NCBI GenBank assembly: GCA_964434865.1
Contig: CAYSWV010000001.1
Coordinates: forward strand, 62,001-126,000
Origin: CAYSWV01 sp964434865
GTDB taxonomy: Bacteria; Cyanobacteriota; Cyanobacteriia; Thermostichales; Thermostichaceae
Length of the DNA stretch: 64,000 nucleotides
Reading direction: 5' to 3'
Part shown: positions 34,653-44,234 of the stretch, piece after piece
Layout: every line of letters starts with the position of its first letter
How positions within the stretch are numbered: the stretch's first letter is position 1
Made by a program: the position numbers and the translations under genes
The notes under the pieces: model-generated
Databases searched by the model: none
Seen by the model: the letters and a program-made list of their open reading frames with translations, nothing else
Told to the model about the DNA's origin: nothing

Positions 34653-34736
34653 AAATTTCAGTTTAGCCTTACGTTTAACTAACCTTACCTGGCAGATCCA
34701 CTTCAAGTGTTGTAAGCAGATCAGGAGGTAGTGAAT

Positions 34737-36266
34737 ATGGCTAACAAGTTTGAGCAAATCAAAATGAGTAAGGACGGCTTGGCAGTAAAAGCAGAACTTG
34801 AACACTTTGCCCAGCTGGGGTGGGAAGCCATTGATAAAGATGATCTGGAGCATCGCTTAAAGTGGGTGGGCCTGTTTTTTCGTAAGAGCACACCAGGTAA
34901 GTTTATGTTGCGCTTACGAGTTCCCAACGGTGTTTTAAGTAGTCATCAACTGGCTTTACTGGCTAGTATCATTCATCCCTATGGTGAGGACGGTGTGGCT
35001 GATATTACCACTCGCCAAAATATTCAACTACGGGGTATCAACCTTAATGATGTACCTGAAATTTTTAAAAATTTAAAGCGTGTAGGGCTAACCTCGATTC
35101 AGTCCGGGATGGATAATGTCCGTAACATCACAGGATCACCCTTGGCTGGTTTAGATCCCGATGAAGTCTTTGACACTCGAGACCTGACTCAAAAGGTCCA
35201 GGATATGATCACTAACCAGGGTGAAGGGAATGAAGAGTTTACCAATCTACCCCGTAAGTTCAATATTGCTATAGCCGGTTGTCGAGACAATTCAGTTCAT
35301 GCTGAGATCAATGATCTGGCCTTTGTCCCAGCCTATCGTGAAGGTGAGTTGGGGTTCAATGTATTAGTGGGAGGCTTTTTCTCTGCCAAGCGTTGTGCTG
35401 AAACGATCTCTCTCAATACTTGGGTTAGACCTCAAGATGTTGTGCCATTATGTCGTAGCGTCCTGACTCTTTATCGTGATCATGGCCTTCGAGCCAACCG
35501 ACAAAAATCTCGTTTAATGTGGTTGATTGATGACTGGGGCTTAGACCAATTCCGTACTGAAGTTGAAAAGGATCTAGCTCAAACCCTATTGCCTGCTGTG
35601 TTAACTACTGAAGTTGACCAGCCTAAGCGAGATCTGGTGGGCATCTATCCCCAAAAACAGGATGGACTGCGATGCGTGGGTCTACATGTACCCGTGGGTC
35701 GGTTACAAACCCGGGACATGCTGGAATTAGCGCGGTTAGCGGATGAGTATGGCTCTGGAGATGTTCGTTTAACGGTTGAACAAAATGTGATCATTACAGA
35801 TGTTCCTGAAGCTAAACTTGAGGCTTTACTAGCAGAATCCTTGTTGCAACGCTTCTCTCCAGATCCTGGCGCGCTGATGCGAAGCTTGGTCTCTTGCACC
35901 GGGAATCAGTTTTGTAATTTTGCCCTAATTGAAACGAAGAATCGAGCTGTTGTTTTAGTGGAAGCCTTAGAAGCCGAACTGCACATTCCTAGCAAGGTTC
36001 GGATCCATTGGACAGGGTGCCCTAACTCCTGTGGTCAGGCTCAGGTGGCCGATATTGGCTTGATGGGAACTACAGCCCGCAAAGAGGGCAAACCAGTTGA
36101 AGCTGTCGATATCTACATGGGCGGGGAAGTGGGCCATAACGCGAAATTAGGAACTTGTGTCCGTAAAGGAATCCCATGTGAAGACTTAAAACCGGTCTTG
36201 CGCGAACTTCTGATTGAACATTTCAATGCAACACCCAAGCGAGAAGTCTTAGCTTCCAATGTCTAG
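34737..36266 (+). CDS. nirA: Ferredoxin-nitrite reductase
   Basis: A 509-residue sirohaem/4Fe-4S enzyme that reduces nitrite to ammonium with six electrons from ferredoxin. The cluster and sirohaem cysteines are seen as CTGNQFC (C-X5-C) and CPNSC (C-X3-C). The two sulfite/nitrite reductase ferredoxin-like halves are readable (MLRLRVPNGVLSSHQL and GLHVPVGRLQTRDMLELARL), with TRQNIQLRG in the first. The start ATG at 34737 has a strong AGGAGG at 34723-34728, eight bases upstream; an in-frame GTG six bases before it is too close. It opens the nirA-nrtP-narB gene set behind an NtcA site. Confidence 0.96.
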   Translation: MANKFEQIKMSKDGLAVKAELEHFAQLGWEAIDKDDLEHRLKWVGLFFRKSTPGKFMLRLRVPNGVLSSHQLALLASIIHPYGEDGVADITTRQNIQLRGINLNDVPEIFKNLKRVGLTSIQSGMDNVRNITGSPLAGLDPDEVFDTRDLTQKVQDMITNQGEGNEEFTNLPRKFNIAIAGCRDNSVHAEINDLAFVPAYREGELGFNVLVGGFFSAKRCAETISLNTWVRPQDVVPLCRSVLTLYRDHGLRANRQKSRLMWLIDDWGLDQFRTEVEKDLAQTLLPAVLTTEVDQPKRDLVGIYPQKQDGLRCVGLHVPVGRLQTRDMLELARLADEYGSGDVRLTVEQNVIITDVPEAKLEALLAESLLQRFSPDPGALMRSLVSCTGNQFCNFALIETKNRAVVLVEALEAELHIPSKVRIHWTGCPNSCGQAQVADIGLMGTTARKEGKPVEAVDIYMGGEVGHNAKLGTCVRKGIPCEDLKPVLRELLIEHFNATPKREVLASNV

Positions 36267-36487
36267 ATGAAGCTGTTCAATTCAATGATTTCAATAATTA
36301 ATTTCACTATGATCTGTGAGGACTAATTGTGAGACAGAACTGGATTAAGCAAGGGTGTCATCCCCCGTAGCCTTGGAGTGAAAAGCTTCCTAATGGCTAT
36401 TTAAGGCAAAAAAATACGCAACCACTGTCAGGGCCAGACAACGACGTTGCGTAAGGTTTGATTACGATTCATGTAGGAGATTATACC

Positions 36488-38080
36488 ATGCTGAAGGAGA
36501 TGTTTTCCTTCCAAGGGCGTTACAAAATATTGCACTACACCTGGTTTGCTTTCTTTCTGACATTTGTAGTGTGGTTCAATTTACCGCCTCTAGCAACCAC
36601 CTTGAGGGAGGATTTTGGCTTAGATGCTGGTCAAATGGGGACTCTAGCCCTTTGCAACGTTGCACTTACGGTCCCAGCGCGGATCATTATTGGCATGTTG
36701 CTTGACAAATTTGGACCCCGGCTAACCTATTCTGTCTTGTTAGTTTATGCCGTGATTCCATGTTTCATCTTTGCTACAGCTCAAGACTTTAGCCAACTGG
36801 TTATTGGGCGTCTGCTGATGGGCATTGTAGGGGCTGGGTTTGTCATTGGGATCCGGATGACAGCCGAATGGTTCCCACCTAAAGAGATTGGGTTAGCGGA
36901 GGGTGTCTACGGCGGCTGGGGTAATTTTGGATCAGCGTTTTCTGCACTCACGTTGGTGATTGTGGCAGGGATCTTGAGCCTCTTCCCAGGTGCTTACGAG
37001 TTGGCCACAGGCGAAGTTTTGAACTGGCGTCTAGCTATTTTGGCAACAGGTACCATTGCTGCGATCTATGGCGTCATTTATTACAACAGTGTTCAAGATA
37101 CACCGCCTGGCAAGGTCTACCAACGCCCACAGCGACATGGGGGAATGGAAGTCACTTCAAAGTGGGACTTCTGGTTTTTATTGTTTATGAATTTGCCGTT
37201 GTCAGGCATCTTAGGTGTCTTAGCTTGGCGCTTGCAGAAGGTTAACTTTTTAACCGAAACCCAGATGTACATAGCTTGGGCAGCCCTAGCTGGCTTATAT
37301 CTTTTCCAATCCTTTAACTGCTTCCAAGCTAATAAAGAACTCATGACGGGAAGGCGAGTCTACAGCTCTGAAGATCGCTACAGCTTTTCTCAAGTCGCCA
37401 TGCTAGAGCTAACCTACATTGTAAACTTTGGCTCAGAATTGGCAGTGGTTTCTATTCTCCCAGCTTTTTTTGAAGGCACATTTGGACTCTCTAAGGCGTT
37501 AGCGGGGGCTCTAGGCGCCAGCTTTGCCTTTGTTAACCTAGTGGCCCGACCAGCTGGAGGTCTGATTTCTGATCGTCTAGGTAGCCGCAAAAACACAATG
37601 ACCGTACTGACACTCGGTATGGGTATCGGCTACTTGGTGATGAGCAGTATTCCCTCTTTGCGAGATTCCCTAGGGTTACCTGGAGGCATCATGGTTATTC
37701 TGGCTGTCCTGATGACGATGACCTGTTCTTTATTTGTGCAGTCTGGTGAGGGATCTACGTTTGCCCTAGTTCCTCTAGTGAAGCGTCGTATTACTGGCCA
37801 AGTGGCGGGGAATGTTGGGGCTTATGGGAATGTTGGCGCTGTTTCCTATCTAACGATCCGGAGTTTATTACCTGGCTGGATTGCGGACGGTGGCGAGATC
37901 ACACCAGCTGTCATTGACCAAAGCAATGTGATCTTCTTCCAGATTTTAGGGGTAACGGGTTTAATTGTTGGGATCACGTGTGCCATCTTTCTGCAAGAAC
38001 CCAAGGGATCCTTTGCTGAAAGCCATGAAGGTGAAGACCCCCATGCCACGATTACTGCTAATGCAATTGAAATGACCTAG
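36488..38080 (+). CDS. nrtP: Nitrate/nitrite permease of the major facilitator type
   Basis: A 530-residue integral membrane protein with about 12 hydrophobic segments and the nitrate-porter signatures FAFVNLVARPAGGLISDRLG and the N-terminal FFLTFVVWFNLPPLATTLRE. It imports nitrate (and nitrite) by ion symport. An enlarged hydrophilic stretch in the middle (about 205-300) fits NrtP rather than the short bacterial NarK forms. The ATG at 36488 has AGGAGA eight bases upstream. The marine and some freshwater cyanobacteria use this permease; others use an ABC system (nrtABCD), of which nothing is seen here. It lies between nirA and narB, 221 bases after nirA, so a separate promoter is possible. 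Confidence 0.95.
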   Translation: MLKEMFSFQGRYKILHYTWFAFFLTFVVWFNLPPLATTLREDFGLDAGQMGTLALCNVALTVPARIIIGMLLDKFGPRLTYSVLLVYAVIPCFIFATAQDFSQLVIGRLLMGIVGAGFVIGIRMTAEWFPPKEIGLAEGVYGGWGNFGSAFSALTLVIVAGILSLFPGAYELATGEVLNWRLAILATGTIAAIYGVIYYNSVQDTPPGKVYQRPQRHGGMEVTSKWDFWFLLFMNLPLSGILGVLAWRLQKVNFLTETQMYIAWAALAGLYLFQSFNCFQANKELMTGRRVYSSEDRYSFSQVAMLELTYIVNFGSELAVVSILPAFFEGTFGLSKALAGALGASFAFVNLVARPAGGLISDRLGSRKNTMTVLTLGMGIGYLVMSSIPSLRDSLGLPGGIMVILAVLMTMTCSLFVQSGEGSTFALVPLVKRRITGQVAGNVGAYGNVGAVSYLTIRSLLPGWIADGGEITPAVIDQSNVIFFQILGVTGLIVGITCAIFLQEPKGSFAESHEGEDPHATITANAIEMT

Positions 38081-38166
38081 TTGAATGGGGTGCATCATTT
38101 AAGGTGATCTCACACCTAGTGGCGGAGTACAGACCTAATTCATGTGGAGTGCTGAGGATTGATCTC

Positions 38167-40401
38167 ATGAAATCTACCAAAACTCTCTGTCCTTACTGTG
38201 GGGTGGGTTGCGGACTCGAAGCCGTGCCTCCTGATTTTGTCAGTAAAGTGACCCACAAAGACGACACTGGTCAGCCCATTTGGCGAATCCGTGGCGATCG
38301 GTCACACCCCTCCAGTCAAGGTATGGTCTGTGTTAAAGGGGCAACCGTTGCTGAGGCCCTCACTAAAGATCGGTTGCTCTATCCGATGATGCGAGACTCA
38401 CTAAACGCCCCTTTCCAACAGGTTAGCTGGGAGCAAGCCTATGATCGAATTGTGCAACAGATCCAGGCTACTTTAGCCAACTTGGGTCCCGATGGCATTT
38501 GTATGTACGGCTCGGGCCAGTTTCAGACAGAAGATTACTATATTGCCCAAAAGTTGTTGAAAGGCTGTTTAGGAACCAATAATTTTGATGCCAATTCAAG
38601 GCTGTGTATGGCTTCGGCTGTAGCTGGCTATATTCAAAGCTTTGGTACCGATGGCCCACCCTGTTGTTATGACGATCTTGAACAAACTGACTGTGCCTTT
38701 TTAATTGGGACCAATACAGCTGAATGTCATCCCATTATCTTTAACCGCCTGGAGAAGTATCATCGTAAGCAACGGGGCCACGTTAAACTGATTGTGGTGG
38801 ATCCTCGCACTACTAAAACAGCGGCAGCGGCTGATCTGCATTTGGCGATCCGACCGGGGACCGATATTGATCTATTGAATGGAATCGCCTATTTACTATT
38901 GAAATGGGATCGCTTTGATTCAGATTTTATTGAAGAATGTACTACCGGTTTTGCTGATTTTGTCTCTGTAGTGGGCCAGTATCCCCCCGATCGTGTTGCT
39001 GAGCGGTGTGGTATCTCAGTGGAGGAGTTAGAACTGGCAGCTCGGTATTGGGGGCATGCCAATCGGGTGTTGTCACTCTGGTCAATGGGGCTCAATCAGT
39101 ATGCTGAAGGAACAGCTAAAGTTAGAAGTCTGATCAATCTACATCTATTAACAGGGCAAATTGGCCGACCAGGTGCCGGTCCTTTTTCTCTAACAGGCCA
39201 ACCTAACGCAATGGGAGGGCGTGAAGCAGGAGGGCTAGCTCACATCTTGCCAGGCTATCGAGTCGTGACCAACCCTGAGCATCGCGCTGACGTCGAACGA
39301 TTATGGCAACTACCTGCAGGACGGATCTCAGCTCAACCCGGTCGCATGGCTTGGGACATTATCACTGGGCTAGAAACCCATGACGTAGGATGCCTATGGG
39401 TTGCCTGCACCAATCCTGTTGTTAGTTTTCCTGATCTAGAGCGAACTAAGGCAGCCCTGGGTCAATCTCCCTTCACTATTTTTCAAGATGCCTATCATCC
39501 CACTGAAATGGCTGAGTTTGCTCATGTCTTACTGCCTGCTGCGCAATGGAGTGAAAAGACAGGCACCATGACCAATTCAGAGCGTGTCGTTACCTACTGT
39601 CCAGCTTTTCGAGATCCACCCGGCCAGGCCCAACCGGATTGGCAGATCTTTGCTGAAGTGGGGCGCCGTCTTGGATTTGAGCACCAATTTGCCTTTGACT
39701 CATCAGCTGCTGTCTATGCCGAATTTATTGAACTGACTCGCAATCGCCCTTGTGATGTGACGGGTCTGAGTCATCATCGCCTGGAACAAGAAGGCCCCAT
39801 CCAGTGGCCATGTCGTGCATCGGGTCACTTAAACCCTCAAGAACCCGCTCGCCTCTATGGCCATTTCCAATTTAATACGCCTGATCACAAAGCTCGATTT
39901 GGGGCCTTCCATTCTCAGGGTCTAGCTGAACCCCCCGATCCCAGTTACCCCTTTGTCTTAACTAATGGTCGCCTCTATGGCCATTGGCATACCCAAAGTC
40001 GGACTGGTCGGATCAGCAAAATTCAAAAAATGCATCCTCACCCTTTCCTTGAGATTCACCCGCGTGATGCTGAAGGGTTGGGGATTCAAGATCAAGATTG
40101 GGTTGAGGTGAGATCGCGACGAGGGACCGCTCGCTTCCCAGCGAAGATCACAACAGGGATCCGCCCAGGAACTGTCTTTGTCCCTATGCACTGGGGGGCA
40201 CTTTGGGCTGATCAAGCTGAGGCTAATGCAATGACTCATCCCACTCTATGTCCTATTTCAAAACAGCCAGAATTAAAGGCTTGTGCTGTACAGCTAGTCC
40301 CTATTGCTCACAACCCTCAAGTACAAGTTGAACCCAGTATCTTGATCTTGAAAGCTGAATCAGAGCTAAATCCCCAACCTGTTTTCAAGCAAAACCCTTG
40401 A
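38167..40401 (+). CDS. narB: Ferredoxin-dependent assimilatory nitrate reductase
   Basis: A 744-residue molybdopterin (bis-MGD) enzyme with a 4Fe-4S cluster that reduces nitrate to nitrite. The N-terminal cysteine cluster is CPYCGVGCGLE followed by GMVCVKG. Further family features include NNFDANSRLCMASAVAGYIQ, with the Mo-ligand Cys (RLCMAS), TDCAFLIGTNTAECHP, and the C-terminal MGD-binding region (GHWHTQSRTGR). The ATG at 38167 gives the family N-terminus MKSTKTLCPYC; the upstream extension to 38104 does not. It closes nirA-nrtP-narB and lies 86 bases after nrtP. No molybdenum-cofactor synthesis genes are in this window. Confidence 0.97.
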   Translation: MKSTKTLCPYCGVGCGLEAVPPDFVSKVTHKDDTGQPIWRIRGDRSHPSSQGMVCVKGATVAEALTKDRLLYPMMRDSLNAPFQQVSWEQAYDRIVQQIQATLANLGPDGICMYGSGQFQTEDYYIAQKLLKGCLGTNNFDANSRLCMASAVAGYIQSFGTDGPPCCYDDLEQTDCAFLIGTNTAECHPIIFNRLEKYHRKQRGHVKLIVVDPRTTKTAAAADLHLAIRPGTDIDLLNGIAYLLLKWDRFDSDFIEECTTGFADFVSVVGQYPPDRVAERCGISVEELELAARYWGHANRVLSLWSMGLNQYAEGTAKVRSLINLHLLTGQIGRPGAGPFSLTGQPNAMGGREAGGLAHILPGYRVVTNPEHRADVERLWQLPAGRISAQPGRMAWDIITGLETHDVGCLWVACTNPVVSFPDLERTKAALGQSPFTIFQDAYHPTEMAEFAHVLLPAAQWSEKTGTMTNSERVVTYCPAFRDPPGQAQPDWQIFAEVGRRLGFEHQFAFDSSAAVYAEFIELTRNRPCDVTGLSHHRLEQEGPIQWPCRASGHLNPQEPARLYGHFQFNTPDHKARFGAFHSQGLAEPPDPSYPFVLTNGRLYGHWHTQSRTGRISKIQKMHPHPFLEIHPRDAEGLGIQDQDWVEVRSRRGTARFPAKITTGIRPGTVFVPMHWGALWADQAEANAMTHPTLCPISKQPELKACAVQLVPIAHNPQVQVEPSILILKAESELNPQPVFKQNP

Positions 40402-40524
40402 GTAAATTGGGATAGCTTGAATTGGGATCAAAATTAACAGACCTAGGTTGACTATATCTTGGATAGCCAAGGCAGAACTTATTAATCTGCTGTGAAATCG
40501 CGAGATTTGCCTTTCTGCAGAAAA

Positions 40525-40540
40525 GCCCGCTTAAAAGGGC
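40525..40540 (-). terminator. Hairpin with T-rich tail after ssb
   Basis: Read on the minus strand, GCCC pairs with GGGC around an eight-base loop and is followed by TTTTCT, which forms a short intrinsic terminator just past the ssb stop. The palindrome TTTCTGCAGAAA (40512-40523) sits beside it. The position between convergent narB and ssb fits. Confidence 0.5.
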
Positions 40541-40548
40541 CTACTTAA

Positions 40549-41031
40549 TTAAAATGGAATGTCATCCAGATTAGGTTCTGGTGGCCGTGTTGGGGCCGGA
40601 GCCGGAGCAGGGGTAGGGTGGCTTGTGCTGGGGGGACTGTTTGTAGAATCTGAACTTTGGCCTTGCGATCTGTCTGTTGAACCACTCACCGTTGAACCAC
40701 CCGCCGTTGAACCACTCAAAGTCTCTGGTAATCCTGTTCCCATCGGATAAATCCGGCGAGCTGTGATCTCAGCTAACTTTTCAGAACGGCCATTACGCTC
40801 AATCGTATTCATATGCAGTTGACCTTCAATAGTGACGTGATCCCCTTGATGGCAGGTATCAATCACCAATTGAGCTAAATCACCAAAGGCAGCAACCCGA
40901 ACCTGAAAAGGCTCATCTTCAGCTCTGGTACTGGGAAATTGAACGGTCATTGACGATACAGCCAGGTTATCAGTGGTATAGCGTAATTCTGGCTCGGTAA
41001 GGAGTTCAGCCATCAACACAATTGAATTCAT
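40549..41031 (-). CDS. ssb: Single-stranded DNA-binding protein
   Basis: A 160-residue SSB. The OB-fold fills residues 1-105 (NSIVLMAELLTEPELRYTTD, then GDHVTIEGQLHMNTIERNGR). A low-complexity linker of Gly/Ser/Thr and Pro/Ala follows, partly encoded by a 15-bp tandem repeat (40677-40721). It ends in the acidic protein-docking tip DDIPF that recruits repair and replication partners. The ATG has AGGAC about six bases upstream. It is convergent with narB. Confidence 0.95.
   Translation of the reverse strand: MNSIVLMAELLTEPELRYTTDNLAVSSMTVQFPSTRAEDEPFQVRVAAFGDLAQLVIDTCHQGDHVTIEGQLHMNTIERNGRSEKLAEITARRIYPMGTGLPETLSGSTAGGSTVSGSTDRSQGQSSDSTNSPPSTSHPTPAPAPAPTRPPEPNLDDIPF
40677..40721. repeat. 15-bp coding tandem repeat (three copies) in ssb
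   Basis: ttgaaccactcaccg, ttgaaccacccgccg and ttgaaccactcaaag lie end to end and encode the Gly-Ser-Thr-rich part of the SSB linker. The in-frame unit could expand or contract without disrupting the protein. Confidence 0.8.
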
Positions 41032-41124
41032 ATCGCAGTCCTACTGTTTTACTATTTAGATCTCTAGACCTTGAGATCAATGAGATCTTGAGATCAAATT
41101 TATCATCTTTATCATCTCAGTTAC

Positions 41125-42117
41125 TTATTTGTACTCAATTAACTGTTTTTGGCGCTTCAATAAAGTATTCAGCCAAAATCGACACTGGCCGATGAAGTTA
41201 GGGACTTTACCCAATGTACAAGACAGAGCATACAAACTAGACGCTTTAAATCCATACCCTCGGCTGATCAAACGGCAATACACTCGGTAAGCAAGCCAGG
41301 GGTAACTTAAAAAGAGGGCTAAGCTAAGGCCTGAGGTGGGCACTGCACCTCCCAAAATCATGGTTGGGAACAAAAAGCCCCAAAACCAGATGCTAAGGCT
41401 AGCTCGAACACCATACCGCTCCTGACTACTGCCATGCAAATAGGCTCCTTCAGCATACGCATGACCACTACGCTCAAATCGTTTCCACCACTGTCTCCAG
41501 TGGGTCATGTTGGCATCATGTAAAGTCATGTCCTGAGCTAGTCTATAGATCTGCCAACCTTGCTGTCGCAATCGCAAACATAATTCAGGTTCTTCACCTG
41601 CGATCATGAGTTCATTAAACCCCGCTACCTGTTGAAAGGCAGATACTCGCATCATGGCATCCCCTCCACAGGCTTGAGCTTCACCAACAGGTGTATCCCA
41701 TTCAATATCACAGAGCTGATTGTAGATAGAAGCTTGTGGATAGCGTTCCCGCCTCCGACCACAAACCACTGCAACGTTAGCTTGAGCTTCTAGGGCTGAT
41801 CGAGCCGCCTCAACCCATCCAGCTGCAACTTCGCAGTCACCATCCATAAATTGAACAAACTCGAACGGACTCTCACCTTTCGCAATTAAGTGGGCAAAAC
41901 CAGCATTGCGGGCTCGGGCCGCTGTAAAGGGATAGGTTAAATCAAGGGCCACAACCTCAACGCCTAGCGTCTGGGCCCAGGTAACACTTCCATCGGTTGA
42001 GCCAGAATCAACATAGACAATTCGATCAAAATGATCAATAACTGAGTGTAGGCATTGCTGTAGGCGTATCCCCTCATTGCGACCAATCACAACTAAACCT
42101 AGATGACTATTACTCAT
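41125..42117 (-). CDS. Family 2 glycosyltransferase
   Basis: A 330-residue GT-A type transferase of family GT2. Residues 8-70 hold the nucleotide-sugar core (VVIGRNEGIRLQQCLHSV, VYVDSGSTDGS), then the metal-binding DGDCEV in place of the classic DxD and GGDAMMRVSAFQQVAGFNEL, then the acceptor-side GEEPELCLRLRQQGW. A hydrophobic stretch near 245-285 suggests membrane attachment. The start has GAGGAGG five bases upstream. Substrate unknown. It stands alone, next to a peptide-transporter ATPase, so context does not help. Confidence 0.88.
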   Translation of the reverse strand: MSNSHLGLVVIGRNEGIRLQQCLHSVIDHFDRIVYVDSGSTDGSVTWAQTLGVEVVALDLTYPFTAARARNAGFAHLIAKGESPFEFVQFMDGDCEVAAGWVEAARSALEAQANVAVVCGRRRERYPQASIYNQLCDIEWDTPVGEAQACGGDAMMRVSAFQQVAGFNELMIAGEEPELCLRLRQQGWQIYRLAQDMTLHDANMTHWRQWWKRFERSGHAYAEGAYLHGSSQERYGVRASLSIWFWGFLFPTMILGGAVPTSGLSLALFLSYPWLAYRVYCRLISRGYGFKASSLYALSCTLGKVPNFIGQCRFWLNTLLKRQKQLIEYK

Positions 42118-42177
42118 TTGACCTCCTCACATCCCTCAAGCTACCACCATTAAGGTCAAGGCCTGCCAGTATTGTAA

Positions 42178-43179
42178 TTAGTGATCTAGTGGCTTATGCA
42201 AATGGCAAGCGACGTAATGTCCACGACTGCTCTCCTTTAGCAAAGGTTCAGGGGCTTCCCGGCATTGGGCTTCTGCGGAGGGGCAGCGTGGATGAAACCG
42301 ACACCCAGTAGGTATGGTGGTGGAACTAGGTAACTCGCCTGATAATAAGATGGGTTGCCGTTGAGCTTCCAGATCAGGGTTTGGGATAGGGATGGCAGAG
42401 AGTAAGGCCTGAGTGTAGGGATGCAAAGGCGTTTGAGTGAGGCGGTTTTGGTCTGTCAATTCAACAATCTTACCCAGATACATCACCGCGATTCGATCGG
42501 AAACATGGCGCACCACATTCAGATCATGAGCAATAAATAAATAAGTCAAACCTAATTGATCTTGAAGATCTTGCATGAGGTTAATGATTTGGGCTTGAAT
42601 AGAGACATCTAGAGCTGCAATCGGTTCGTCGCAGACCACAAAACAAGGCTTTGAAGCTAAGGCGCGGGCGATCATGATCCGTTGACGCTGGCCTCCAGAA
42701 AATTCATGGGGGTAGCGATTGACAAAGCTAGCTTCTAACCCGACCTGCTCCATTAACTGCCTGACTTGGGCTTGCTGATCTGAGCTATTTTTAGTGAGTC
42801 GATGGATCTGTAGAGCTTCTCCAATCAAATCAGCTACGGTCATTCTAGGATTAAGCGAAGCAAACGGATCTTGAAAGATCATTTGCAACTGCTGACGCAA
42901 GGGCCGTAATTGGCGATGGGGTAACTGAGTCAGATCCTGTCCTTGGTAGTAAATATGACCACGAGTGGGTCGGACTAATTGCAGTAGTGCTCGTCCAGTT
43001 GTACTCTTGCCACACCCTGACTCACCCACTAGTCCTAACGTTTCGCCTCGTTGGATCTCAAAGGTGATACCATCCACAGCTTTAATAACTTGTAAACCCC
43101 TGCCCGAAAACCAGACGTTTAAGTCTTTCACCTGCATTAAGGGTGAAGTTTGCATGGATCTCAACTTAGATGGTGCCAT
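42178..43179 (-). CDS. Oligopeptide/dipeptide ABC transporter ATP-binding protein
   Basis: A 333-residue ATPase of the DppF/OppF type. Walker A is GESGCGKSTTG, the signature FSGGQRQRI, Walker B FVVCDEPIAALD, with a D-loop LDVS and H-loop FIAHD. The C-terminal part carries the oligopeptide-ATPase extension with clustered cysteines (GCRFHPRCPSAEAQC, CHLH), which in relatives binds a 4Fe-4S cluster. No permease or partner ATPase gene is beside it, so it is an orphan component. The start ATG is 43179; an internal ATG at residue 15 is possible. Confidence 0.92.
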   Translation of the reverse strand: MAPSKLRSMQTSPLMQVKDLNVWFSGRGLQVIKAVDGITFEIQRGETLGLVGESGCGKSTTGRALLQLVRPTRGHIYYQGQDLTQLPHRQLRPLRQQLQMIFQDPFASLNPRMTVADLIGEALQIHRLTKNSSDQQAQVRQLMEQVGLEASFVNRYPHEFSGGQRQRIMIARALASKPCFVVCDEPIAALDVSIQAQIINLMQDLQDQLGLTYLFIAHDLNVVRHVSDRIAVMYLGKIVELTDQNRLTQTPLHPYTQALLSAIPIPNPDLEAQRQPILLSGELPSSTTIPTGCRFHPRCPSAEAQCREAPEPLLKESSRGHYVACHLHKPLDH

Positions 43180-43254
43180 GATGGTTGGGACTTAAGTACG
43201 TAGGTACTCTACTTTAATTCAGTTGCCTCTGCAGGTCTGGGGATCTGGTGAGGT

Positions 43255-44034
43255 TTACTGTTGAGATGGGGGTAGGCTTTCATCTAAGCGACAGGGTAGC
43301 ACTGTCAGATCTTGATAAAAGTCCTCTTGTTTGAGTTCGACTTGGGAGCGAGAAGCCATCAACAGTAGTGACCAAAACAGTTGAATTCGATGAGGATGCT
43401 GCTGTGAGATCTCAGAATCTTGAGATTGAAAAGACACCCGTTGATAATGGCCTACCAGTTCATCAAATTCAATACCAGGACAACCCTGCTGCCAGAGTTG
43501 AGCTAACAGAGATTCTAATTCAGCAGTGGTTTCGAGTAAGTTCTCTGGATGAGCAAGTTCTGTGATAGCCGCTAGAGCTTTCTGGCGAGAGATCCGCTTT
43601 TTAGGTGCTTTAGCAGGAGTATCTGGGCGCTGCTGCAAAAGTTGGTCGAGATCTTGTAAATGTTGGATCAATTCTTTTAAGGTAACGGGTCGAGTTCGAG
43701 TTAACCGGGGAACCGCTCGGGGCTTCAAGACCTGATCTAGCTGCTTAGGTGACCAGGCACTCAATGGATCCACAAACAAAGGTAGCTCTTCAGGCTCGGG
43801 TTCAGGCTCTGCTGTTGGATCCGCCAATGCCATGGCTTTGAGATAAACGAGCATAGCAGCATATAAAAACGCTTGTCCTGATTCGGATAAGTCTCGAGTA
43901 GTAGCAGATGGCGATAATCGGCTCAAAAATTTATCAATGACATCAATAACTTCGACATCCCAAGGATCAATGTCTCCCTGTTCTGCCATCTCCAATAACA
44001 AGGAAATAGCTTCTTCAGCAACCGATACCGCCAT
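43255..44034 (-). CDS. scpA: Segregation and condensation protein A
   Basis: A 259-residue kleisin subunit of the SMC-ScpA-ScpB complex that compacts and segregates the chromosome. The N-terminal SMC-neck binding region is clear (ISLLLEMAEQGDIDPWDVEV, then DKFLSRLS), followed by AAMLVYLKAMAL. A Pro/Glu-rich linker precedes a helical middle, and a C-terminal winged helix (IQLFWSLLLMASRSQVELKQ) ends the protein. Length is normal. Alone on the minus strand; scpB is not in this window. The AT-rich upstream stretch contains a 12-bp duplication (44042-44065). No ribosome binding site is clear. Confidence 0.92.
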   Translation of the reverse strand: MAVSVAEEAISLLLEMAEQGDIDPWDVEVIDVIDKFLSRLSPSATTRDLSESGQAFLYAAMLVYLKAMALADPTAEPEPEPEELPLFVDPLSAWSPKQLDQVLKPRAVPRLTRTRPVTLKELIQHLQDLDQLLQQRPDTPAKAPKKRISRQKALAAITELAHPENLLETTAELESLLAQLWQQGCPGIEFDELVGHYQRVSFQSQDSEISQQHPHRIQLFWSLLLMASRSQVELKQEDFYQDLTVLPCRLDESLPPSQQ

Positions 44035-44041
44035 AAATGAG

Positions 44042-44065
44042 ACCGAAAAGTGAACCGAAAAGTGA
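44042..44065. repeat. 12-bp direct duplication upstream of scpA
   Basis: accgaaaagtga occurs twice back to back, just upstream of the scpA start codon. Confidence 0.85.
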
Positions 44066-44234
44066 GATCAAGTTAAATGTGTAACTTTGATGAACTGAGT
44101 TCTAATTGATGGAATTATACCTATAAATGCTGAGATGGTCTCTAGGATGGTATCTCAAAAAAACAGCACCAAGCTGCCCTCAGTGCTGAACCTATTGAGG
44201 CTGAAGTCTAGGCGCAAAATTTAGAACTTGGTGT

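Noticed and set aside
36267..36487. A second NtcA site before nrtP
   Set aside because: I looked for GTA-N8-TAC and found only partial matches.
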